6,370 nucleotides of DNA from Sutterella sp. (GTDB lineage: Bacteria > Pseudomonadota > Gammaproteobacteria > Burkholderiales > Burkholderiaceae_F). Below the pieces are notes generated by a model. That model worked only from the letters and a program-made list of their open reading frames with translations. It was not told the origin of the DNA and made no database searches. Positions 1-4,986 of this stretch are shown here, one piece after another. The translations under genes and the position numbers were made by a program. The DNA is taken from assembly GCA_003543795.1 (NCBI GenBank), contig DNBE01000156.1:1-6370 (forward strand), in the 5' to 3' direction. The stretch's first letter is position 1; each line of letters opens with the position of its first letter.

Positions 1-638
1 CGCATCCGTTTATCGCCCGTGAAGGCTGGGCGATTATTCTTATCGCCTTTGTGATCGCTGCCGTTGTGACGGCGGCCTTCGGCATGGGATTGATAGCGAC
101 CGTCTTTTGGGTGCTTTTCGCATTAGTCGTACAGTTTTTCAGAGACCCCGCTCGAGAAATTCCGAGATTGGCGGGCGCGGTTTTAAGTCCCGTCGACGGT
201 CGGGTGATTCGTATCGAATCCGCGAAAGACCCGGTCACGGGGCAAAAGGCGCTCAAAATCAGCGTCTTCATGAATTTATTTAACGTCCATTCCCAAAAAG
301 CGCCCGTCGACGGCACGGTCGTGCATGTCGTCTACACACCGGGGTCTTTCGTCAACGCGGACCTCGATAAAGCGAGCGAAAATAACGAACGCAACGCCGT
401 GACCGTCCGTATGAAAGACGGAACGCTCGTTACCTTCGTGCAGATCGCGGGGCTCGTCGCGAGACGCATTCTTTGCTACGTTAGCGAAGGCGACGAAATG
501 CGTCGGGGCGACCGTTACGGATTTATTCGTTTCGGCAGTCGGGTCGATGTTTACTTACCCGAAACCGCCGAACCGATGGTTGCTTTAGGCGAGAAGGTAC
601 TCGGCACTCAAACGATTCTCGCGAAACTTCCTATTTAA
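1..638 (+). CDS. psd: Phosphatidylserine decarboxylase, short pyruvoyl type (5' end outside window)
   Basis: This membrane-associated enzyme decarboxylates phosphatidylserine to phosphatidylethanolamine, the last step of PE synthesis. The frame is open from base 3 and reads HPFIAREGW before the GTG at 51. That N-terminus is typical of betaproteobacterial Psd, so the true start lies only a few codons upstream of the window and the GTG at 51 is an internal Val. A hydrophobic N-terminal stretch is followed by FFRDP, the SPVDGR motif (Asp of the expected triad), FNVHSQ (His) and FGSR near the C-terminus. The Gly-Ser pair at 534-539 is where the proenzyme should cleave itself, turning the Ser into the pyruvoyl cofactor and leaving an alpha chain of about 33 residues. 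The triad roles come from the family. The gene ends 7 bases before pssA, so the two consecutive pathway enzymes are probably co-transcribed. Its promoter is outside the window. Confidence 0.95.
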   Translation, partial: HPFIAREGWAIILIAFVIAAVVTAAFGMGLIATVFWVLFALVVQFFRDPAREIPRLAGAVLSPVDGRVIRIESAKDPVTGQKALKISVFMNLFNVHSQKAPVDGTVVHVVYTPGSFVNADLDKASENNERNAVTVRMKDGTLVTFVQIAGLVARRILCYVSEGDEMRRGDRYGFIRFGSRVDVYLPETAEPMVALGEKVLGTQTILAKLPI

Positions 639-645
639 ACGACCT

Positions 646-1458
646 ATGAGACAAGTTCATAAAGCCGCGCGTATGCGCACGCACTTAAAAGATCGCGTGA
701 GCGAAGTTCGCTCGAAGAGTATTTTTCTACTCCCTAACGCCTTTACGATGGGTTCTTTGATTTGCGCTTTCTACGGTATCGTGATCGCGATTGAAGGGGA
801 ATTTGCGATTGCCGCGTTGTCGATTTTCCTATCCATGATTTTGGACGGGATGGACGGGCGCGTCGCGCGCTTAACGCATACCCAAAGTAGCTTCGGCGAA
901 CAGTTCGATTCCATTGCGGACATGACGGCGTTCGGCGTCGCGCCTTCGGTCATCGCTTATGAATTCGCTTTGACCGACTTGGGAGGTTTCGGATTCGCGG
1001 CCGCGTTTATTTTCTGCGCGGGCGCAGGGATTCGTCTCGCGCGCTTTAATACCAACATCGGTGTAATCGATAAAGGGTTTTTCCAGGGTCTTGCGAGCCC
1101 GGCCGGCGCCGCGCTCGTCATGGGGTACGTGTGGCTTGCCGAATCCAACCGCTTACCCGAATGGGTCGAGGTCTATAACGCTTATATCACCGCGGGATTA
1201 TGTATCTACGCGGGTGTGACGATGATTTCGAACGCGCCCTTTTTTAGCGGTAAGAATATGGGGTTTGTGAGAACGTTGCCGTTTTGGTTCGTGCTCGTTT
1301 TGGCGCTTGCCTTCATCTGTTTTTCTTCGAACCCGTCGCTATCGACCTTCGTCGTTTTCTGTATTTATGCCGTGAGCGGCTATTTTTACGAAATTTACCT
1401 TTTCGTGACGGGCAAACCCAATCCGGTGCGCCCGCCTCGCTCCGGGGACATCATTTAA
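646..1458 (+). CDS. pssA: CDP-diacylglycerol--serine O-phosphatidyltransferase
   Basis: This integral membrane enzyme transfers phosphatidyl from CDP-diacylglycerol to L-serine and makes phosphatidylserine, the substrate of the Psd encoded just upstream. The 270-residue protein carries a complete CDP-alcohol phosphotransferase signature at residues 67-92: D67, D70-G71, A74-R75, G84, D88 and D92 in the correct DxxDGxxAR-G-xxxD-xxxD spacing. LARFNT (131-136) and FQGLASPAG (146-154) are typical of bacterial PssA, although the last block is more often GLPSPA. Several hydrophobic segments follow, as expected for a multi-pass protein. The ATG at 646 is the first start after psd, but no Shine-Dalgarno sequence precedes it. 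An internal ATG at 673 (Met10) would still give the whole conserved core, so the exact start is uncertain. Translation may depend on coupling to psd. The gene ends 17 bases before the FAH-like gene. Confidence 0.95.
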   Translation: MRQVHKAARMRTHLKDRVSEVRSKSIFLLPNAFTMGSLICAFYGIVIAIEGEFAIAALSIFLSMILDGMDGRVARLTHTQSSFGEQFDSIADMTAFGVAPSVIAYEFALTDLGGFGFAAAFIFCAGAGIRLARFNTNIGVIDKGFFQGLASPAGAALVMGYVWLAESNRLPEWVEVYNAYITAGLCIYAGVTMISNAPFFSGKNMGFVRTLPFWFVLVLALAFICFSSNPSLSTFVVFCIYAVSGYFYEIYLFVTGKPNPVRPPRSGDII

Positions 1459-1475
1459 GTAAAGGCGAAGCGATT

Positions 1476-2156
1476 ATGAGTTTTCTTTTTGCGCCGGCTC
1501 CTCAGGCTGTTTTGCCTTTAGATGAGGACGATAAAACGTTTTTTCCCGTCAGACGCGTCTTCGGTATTGCCGCTAATAGCGGCACCTACGAAGGGGAAAA
1601 GCCGCCCGCTAAATTTTTTATGAAGTCGCCCGACTGCGTTGTGCCCGTCACAAGTAAAACGCTTGTCGAACTGCCTTATGACGGCAAAAGTCGGGATTTT
1701 CGTCACGAGGTCGAACTCGTGGTCGCGATCGGTGCTCAGGCTAAAAATATCTCTCCGGAAAAAGCGCTTGATGTCGTTTACGGGTACGCTTGCGGGCTTG
1801 ATATGACCCGCATGGATATGCGTCGCCCCGATACGCCTTGGGAAGCCGCAAAAAGCTTTGAGGCGGCGGCGCCCATCACCGCTATTCGGAAAAAAGAACG
1901 GATGCCAGATCCCTGGGACCTGCGTCTTTGGTTATACGTCAATAACGACTTGCGTCAAGACGGTTCCACCAAAGATTTCATTCGATCGGTCGCGGACGTG
2001 ATTTCGGAAATTTCGCACGTTTGGCCACTACTTCCCGGTGACTTAATCATGACGGGAACGCCTTTGGGCGCGGCCGCGATTAACGCGGGCGACGTGATTA
2101 CCTGCGGAATCGAAGGGATTTTCTCGATGAAAGTCGTCTATGGGAAAAAAGCGTGA
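1476..2156 (+). CDS. FAH-superfamily protein (fumarylpyruvate hydrolase / FAHD1-like) with altered active site
   Basis: The 226-residue protein belongs to the fumarylacetoacetate hydrolase superfamily, whose bacterial small members act on acylpyruvates or oxaloacetate (hydrolase, decarboxylase or tautomerase). The start MSFLFAPAP, then FPVRR (23-27) and FFMK (47-50), match the layout of betaproteobacterial fumarylpyruvate hydrolases. The metal site appears intact: HEVEL with E78 and E80, and D109 in GLDMT. The lysine of AKSF (K126) and MTGTP (192-196) are also kept. Several usual residues are missing, judging from my memory of family sequences. The GRNY..H..E lid segment is replaced by a shorter GIAANSGTYEGE (30-41), DMTRRDLQ reads DMTRMDMR, and the loop before PW is about four residues short. 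The substrate therefore cannot be named and it may not be a hydrolase. I chose ATG 1476 because it gives the family N-terminus, follows AAAGG at 1461-1465 and avoids pssA; a longer frame from 1284 would overlap pssA heavily. It overlaps the rhodanese gene by 4 bases. Confidence 0.85.
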   Translation: MSFLFAPAPQAVLPLDEDDKTFFPVRRVFGIAANSGTYEGEKPPAKFFMKSPDCVVPVTSKTLVELPYDGKSRDFRHEVELVVAIGAQAKNISPEKALDVVYGYACGLDMTRMDMRRPDTPWEAAKSFEAAAPITAIRKKERMPDPWDLRLWLYVNNDLRQDGSTKDFIRSVADVISEISHVWPLLPGDLIMTGTPLGAAAINAGDVITCGIEGIFSMKVVYGKKA

Positions 2157-2467
2157 CGGTTAAAAGAATTTCACCTCAAGAAGCGCACGACGCTTTTATC
2201 CAAAAAGCGTTTCCTTTCGCGATTCTCGATGTGCGCCACGAAGATGAGTATGAAAAGGGCCACGTGCCAGGCGCCCTTTTAGCCGACGTCGAGGATATCG
2301 TCGCGGGGTGCGCGACGCTACCCGAAAATAAAGCGTTAACGCTCTTCGTTTATTGTCGGGCGGGCGTTCGAAGCGCTCGAGCGGCCGCGGCGCTTGACGC
2401 CATGGGTTACACCGACGTTCGCGATTTCGGGGGAATTCTCGATTGGCCTTTTGAGACCGAAGTCTGA
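2153..2467 (+). CDS. Single-domain rhodanese (sulfurtransferase)
   Basis: A 104-residue cytosolic rhodanese-fold protein, about the usual length for a stand-alone domain such as GlpE. Rhodaneses carry sulfane sulfur as a persulfide on a loop cysteine and pass it to an acceptor. The fold markers are in order: LDVRHEDEYEKGHVPGA (25-41) and the active-site loop CRAGVRS (68-74) with nucleophile C68 and two arginines. The C-terminus GILDWPFE also fits, since many small rhodaneses end with a GG(I/L)xxW motif. The start is GTG at 2153, giving a GTGA overlap with the stop of the FAH-like gene. No other start keeps the complete domain, and no strong Shine-Dalgarno is visible, so translational coupling is likely. 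A bidirectional terminator begins 22 bases after the stop, making this the last gene of the operon. The physiological acceptor cannot be told from the sequence. Confidence 0.9.
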   Translation: MTVKRISPQEAHDAFIQKAFPFAILDVRHEDEYEKGHVPGALLADVEDIVAGCATLPENKALTLFVYCRAGVRSARAAAALDAMGYTDVRDFGGILDWPFETEV

Positions 2468-2489
2468 ACGAGAAATATTCCTATAACGA

Positions 2490-2516
2490 AAAAGTCCACC
2501 GAAACGGTGGACTTTT
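2490..2516. terminator. Bidirectional intrinsic terminator between rhodanese gene and rpsT
   Basis: A near-perfect hairpin has the stem AAAAGTCCACCG (2490-2501) pairing with CGGTGGACTTTT (2505-2516) around a three-base AAA loop. On the + strand the stem ends in TTTTCTTTT. On the - strand it ends in five T residues (bases 2493-2489). It lies 22 bases after the rhodanese stop and 23 bases after the rpsT stop, so it can end transcripts arriving from both sides. Confidence 0.92.
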
Positions 2517-2539
2517 CTTTTGCGAAACGCCGAGCCTGA

Positions 2540-2803
2540 TTAGGCCATCGCTTTGACGAGCGCGGACATGCGGCTCTTGTGGCGAGCGGCGGCGTTTTTA
2601 TGCAGAACGCCCTTGTGAGCCATCGCGTCAACGACGCTTTCGGCCTTCTTGAAGGCTTCGCCGGCAGCGGCCTTGTCGCCAGCGGCGACGAGTTTACGAA
2701 CGGCCTTGATGGCGTTGCGATATTGAGAGCGCTGCGCAGACAGATGAGCGTTGCGAACGTCGGCCTGATGGGCGCGTTTACGAGCTTGTTTGCTGTTTGC
2801 CAT
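2540..2803 (-). CDS. rpsT: 30S ribosomal protein S20
   Basis: S20 is a primary-binding protein of the small ribosomal subunit that contacts 16S rRNA. The 87-residue length, the start [13 protein letters not shown], the very basic composition, the helical Ala/Lys-rich body and the C-terminal block [12 protein letters not shown] (68-79) are diagnostic. It begins with ATG at 2803. AAGGA on the - strand (bases 2820-2816) lies 12 bases upstream, a rather long but usable spacing. The gene stands alone: a terminator follows the stop and a candidate promoter lies far upstream in the intergenic region shared with murJ. It uses CTG for two of its four leucines, unlike most genes in the window, which fits a highly expressed gene with different codon choice. 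Confidence 0.97.
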   Translation of the reverse strand: MANSKQARKRAHQADVRNAHLSAQRSQYRNAIKAVRKLVAAGDKAAAGEAFKKAESVVDAMAHKGVLHKNAAARHKSRMSALVKAMA

Positions 2804-2829
2804 AATCTATTTTTATCCTTGTTGCCTTT

Positions 2830-2850
2830 AGCGGTAATCAACCAACCGCT
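2830..2850 (-). promoter_or_regulatory. Possible hairpin in the rpsT mRNA leader
   Basis: Read on the - strand, AGCGGT and ACCGCT form a 6-base inverted repeat around a 9-base loop, ending about 27 bases before the rpsT start codon and just before its AAGGA. If transcription starts at the proposed promoter, this lies in a long untranslated leader. A role in translation control, such as S20 feedback, is only inference. Confidence 0.25.
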
Positions 2851-2959
2851 TTGTCAGGCAATGCGTCTTTTAGGGTAAAGCGGTCGAATGCATTTATTCT
2901 CTCCAACGGGTATTTCCTATGGTTTTTGGGCATAATTAGCGTCCAAAGATGAGGCCATC

Positions 2960-2977
2960 GTTGGGAAAGCCCCCAAC
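2960..2977. repeat. Inverted repeat over the rpsT transcription start region
   Basis: GTTGGG (2960-2965) and CCCAAC (2972-2977) are perfect 6-base arms around a 6-base spacer. The repeat touches the proposed rpsT -10 box (2976-2981) and covers the predicted start site and discriminator. It has no T-run on either side, so it is not a terminator. It could be an operator or the base of the transcript's 5' hairpin, or chance. Confidence 0.3.
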
Positions 2978-3004
2978 TATACCAAAATCTCAAGAGCCAG
3001 ACAA
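2976..3004 (-). promoter_or_regulatory. rpsT: Candidate sigma70 promoter for rpsT
   Basis: On the - strand, TTGTCT (bases 3004-2999; 4 of 6 matches to TTGACA) is followed after exactly 17 bases by TATAGT (2981-2976; 5 of 6 matches to TATAAT). The bases after the -10 read TGGGGGC, a GC-rich discriminator of the sort known for promoters repressed by ppGpp/DksA under amino acid starvation. Transcription would start near 2969, giving a leader of about 165 bases before rpsT. The site lies in the 236-base rpsT/murJ intergenic region, so it could also affect the divergent murJ promoter. For murJ itself I see only an isolated CATAAT at 2931-2936 without a convincing -35 box. Confidence 0.5.
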
Positions 3005-3039
3005 GGGTTTTATGTTTTCTTGAAGGTAGCGCTAAGGCT

Positions 3040-4590
3040 ATGGGTTTACTGAAGGCTACGGCCACCGTTTCGTCGCTGACGCTCGTTTCGCGCGTAACGG
3101 GTTTAATTCGTGACATGCTGATTGCGCGCTACTTCGGCGCGAGCATCGCAACCGATGCTTTCTATGTCGCGTTCAGACTCCCGAATATGTTTCGACGACT
3201 CTTCGGCGAAGGGGCCTTCCAGCAGGCGTTCGTGCCGATGCTCTCCGACGTTAAAGCCAAGCATCAAAAAGAAGACGTTAAAAGTTTCGTCGACAAAATT
3301 TTTACGGTTTTAGCGGCGGCACTCATCACGCTTAGCCTTTTGGGCGTTATCGCGGCACCGATTCTCGTTTGGATTATCGCCTCTGGCTTTCAAGCTAATC
3401 CCGAAGGGTTCGACCTCGCGGTACTCATGACGCGATACCTTTTCCCTTACATCTTTTGCATGAGTCTTGTCGCGATGAGTGCCGGGGTTTTAAATACCTA
3501 CGGACACTTTGCGGTACCCGCGGCAACGCCCGTTTTACTAAACCTCTCCTTTATCGTTTGCACGCTTTTTTTATCGAGCCACCTCGAGCGTCCGATTTTC
3601 GCGCTCATGATTGCCGTTATCGCGGGCGGCATCGCGCAGCTCGCGTTTCAAATTCCGTTTCTCGCGAAAATCGGGATGCTCCCGAAGTGGACGAGCGTGA
3701 AGGCGGCGTTATCCGACGCGGCCGTCAAACGTGTTTTGACCTTGATGCTTCCCGCGCTTTTCGGGGTGGGGGTCGCGCAGCTTTCGCTTCTCATCAACAC
3801 CAATATCGCTTCGCGTTTAGCGGCGGGTTCCGTCACGTGGTTAAGCTTTGCCGACCGATTGATGGAATTTCCGACCGCGATTTTGGGAGTGGCGTTAGGC
3901 ACCGTGCTTCTTCCGAGCCTCTCGAGCGCTTTTGCTAAAGGCAATACCGCTCGCTATAACGCGCTTTTAGATCACGGGCTTCGCTTAGTCGTCCTTTTTG
4001 CCGTTCCGGCTTCCGTCGGCCTCGGCATGATGGCGCAAGCTTTCGTGTCCCTTTTATACCAAGGGATTCATTTTTCCGTTTTTGACGTACAACAAACATC
4101 CGTTGCCGTGATGGGGTATTCCTTCGGGTTGTCGGGACTTATCGCGATCAAGATCCTCGCCCCCGCTTTTTACGCGCAAAAAGATATTCGAACGCCCGTC
4201 AAAATCGCGGCCGTGAGTCTTCTTGCGGTGCAACTTTGTAACTGCGTCACCGTCCCGCTATTCGCGCACGCGGGGCTCGCGATTTCCGTCGGGACGGGGA
4301 GTGTGTTAAACGCGGGACTTTTACTCTTTTTCCTCTTTAAGCGGGGCACCTATCAGCCTCTAGCCGGTTGGGGGAAGTGGTTCGCCGCAATCGTTTGCGC
4401 GACGGTTTTGATGGCGGCTTACCTCTTTTTCATCCAAGAGGGGATTGATTGGGCGGGCATGCAGGATGTTTGGGATATTCGCGCGCTATTAGTTATCGCC
4501 ATTACGGCAGGCGCCTGCGTGATTTATTTCGGCGTGTTCGCGCTTTTCGGCTTCAGGCTTCGCGATTTGCGACCGAAGCGCGATATCTAG
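3040..4590 (+). CDS. murJ: Lipid II flippase MurJ (MviN)
   Basis: MurJ moves undecaprenyl-linked lipid II from the inner to the outer face of the cytoplasmic membrane for peptidoglycan synthesis, and is usually essential. The 516-residue protein has the family's normal length and is hydrophobic throughout, as expected for 14 membrane helices. Conserved blocks in order are SRVTGLIRD (17-25), ATDAFYVAFRLPNMFRRLFG (37-56), EGAFQQAFVP (57-66), AGVLNTYG (148-155), LINTNIAS (251-258) and ADRLMEFP (271-278). R18, R24, D39, R52, E57 and R273 occupy positions matching functionally important charged residues of E. coli MurJ. The ATG at 3040 gives a complete N-terminus. GAAGG (3022-3026) is 13 bases upstream and AAGG (3034-3037) only 2 bases upstream, so initiation looks weak. 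All three CTG leucine codons of the gene fall in its first 28 codons. Its stop shares CTAG with the convergent small gene, and no terminator is visible right after it. Confidence 0.97.
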   Translation: MGLLKATATVSSLTLVSRVTGLIRDMLIARYFGASIATDAFYVAFRLPNMFRRLFGEGAFQQAFVPMLSDVKAKHQKEDVKSFVDKIFTVLAAALITLSLLGVIAAPILVWIIASGFQANPEGFDLAVLMTRYLFPYIFCMSLVAMSAGVLNTYGHFAVPAATPVLLNLSFIVCTLFLSSHLERPIFALMIAVIAGGIAQLAFQIPFLAKIGMLPKWTSVKAALSDAAVKRVLTLMLPALFGVGVAQLSLLINTNIASRLAAGSVTWLSFADRLMEFPTAILGVALGTVLLPSLSSAFAKGNTARYNALLDHGLRLVVLFAVPASVGLGMMAQAFVSLLYQGIHFSVFDVQQTSVAVMGYSFGLSGLIAIKILAPAFYAQKDIRTPVKIAAVSLLAVQLCNCVTVPLFAHAGLAISVGTGSVLNAGLLLFFLFKRGTYQPLAGWGKWFAAIVCATVLMAAYLFFIQEGIDWAGMQDVWDIRALLVIAITAGACVIYFGVFALFGFRLRDLRPKRDI

Positions 4591-4844
4591 TTTTTGAAAA
4601 AAATCTCAAACAAATCTTCTCGCGGGTACGCGATGAGCGCGTCATGATCGACGGTGTCGATCGCGCCAGGTCCTATAGAAGCCGTATTTTTAGCAAAATT
4701 GAGTTTCGCGTAGACATTAGCGAGCTCTTCACCCACAGCGTCTTCGTCCGTAATACGCCCGTTTTCGTAGTCATCGACAAGGGTTCCTAACGCTTCAAGC
4801 GCGTCACTTAAAGCGGCAAGTGTCCAATCTTTGTTAAAAATCAT
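4587..4844 (-). CDS. Small acidic protein of unknown function
   Basis: I do not recognise this 85-residue protein. It is strongly acidic, with 17 Asp/Glu against 6 Lys/Arg, and 11 of the acids are in the first 40 residues. Those residues look helical (WTLAALSDALEALGTLVDDYE), so a small soluble helical protein is likely. There is no signal peptide, membrane segment or cysteine. I judge it real because AAGGAA (bases 4856-4851 on the - strand) stands 6 bases before the ATG, one of the best ribosome binding sites in the window, and because the frame fills the space between murJ and the fimV leader exactly. Its TAG overlaps the murJ TAG on the other strand (4587-4590). It is divergent from fimV. 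The composition loosely suggests a protein-binding adaptor, but that is only an impression. Confidence 0.75.
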   Translation of the reverse strand: MIFNKDWTLAALSDALEALGTLVDDYENGRITDEDAVGEELANVYAKLNFAKNTASIGPGAIDTVDHDALIAYPREDLFEIFFKN

Positions 4845-4881
4845 CTCAAATTCCTTTATTTTTAACGATTAAGATGGCTTT

Positions 4882-4915
4882 TTGACGGCCCAAAGCCGAC
4901 AAAAGAAATTACAAT
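4882..4915 (+). promoter_or_regulatory. Weak candidate promoter region for fimV
   Basis: TACAAT (4910-4915) is a good -10-like box. TTGACG (4882-4887) resembles a -35 box but is 22 bases away, beyond the normal 16-18, so the two may not work together. An inverted repeat GGCTTT (4876-4881) / AAAGCC (4892-4897) overlaps the TTGACG and could be a regulator site. Transcription from here would include the hairpin at 4944-4959 in the leader. Confidence 0.25.
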
Positions 4916-4943
4916 ACCTAGTGAATCATATTCTAAGAGGTTA

Positions 4944-4970
4944 CCGCATCTAGGTGCGGGCTCGTTTTTT
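4944..4970 (+). terminator. Hairpin plus T-run just upstream of fimV (terminator or attenuator)
   Basis: CCGCA (4944-4948) and TGCGG (4955-4959) pair around TCTAGG, and six T residues follow at 4965-4970 after five intervening bases (GCTCG). The stem is short and the T-run is displaced, so it is a weak intrinsic terminator. The T-run ends only 16 bases before the fimV ATG and 2 bases before its Shine-Dalgarno. It could stop murJ read-through, attenuate fimV or shape the fimV leader. Confidence 0.4.
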
Positions 4971-4972
4971 AA

Positions 4973-4977
4973 GAGGG
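4973..4977 (+). promoter_or_regulatory. Ribosome binding site of fimV
   Basis: GAGGG stands 9 bases before the ATG at 4987. This supports that ATG as the start, together with the signal peptide it begins. The site follows directly on the T-run of the leader hairpin. Confidence 0.7.
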
Positions 4978-4986
4978 AATCGCTTC

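Noticed and set aside
51..53. GTG at 51 as the psd start codon
   Set aside because: The frame continues upstream to base 3 with HPFIAREGW, a conserved Psd N-terminus, so the GTG is internal.
187..313. Repeated CCCGTCGACGG at 188 and 303 in psd
   Set aside because: Both copies encode the PVDG motifs that occur twice in normal Psd proteins, so this is ordinary coding.
1284..1475. Upstream in-frame extension of the FAH-like gene from a GTG at 1284
   Set aside because: It would overlap pssA by 175 bases in another frame and its residues do not resemble the family. ATG 1476 begins the typical N-terminus and has an AAAGG box before it.
2407..2878. Open frames overlapping rpsT: - strand 2407-2841 and + strand 2579-2878
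   Set aside because: They are other-frame and antisense readings of rpsT, whose product is unmistakable. Neither shows a plausible domain.
2838..3116. - strand open frame across the rpsT/murJ intergenic region
   Set aside because: It covers the start of murJ in antisense and the rpsT promoter region. It has no good ribosome binding site and no recognisable domain.
3456..3938. + strand open frame of 160 codons inside murJ
   Set aside because: It is a frame-shifted reading of murJ with an Arg/His-rich composition typical of a shadow frame.
4593..4610. TTTGA/TCAAA hairpin after murJ as a terminator
   Set aside because: The stem is five pairs, mostly A-T, with an 8-base loop and no T-run after it on the + strand, so it is too weak to call.
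4449..4790. + strand open frame overlapping the murJ end and antisense to the small acidic gene
   Set aside because: It overlaps murJ by about 140 bases and lacks a convincing ribosome binding site, while the opposite-strand gene has an excellent one.
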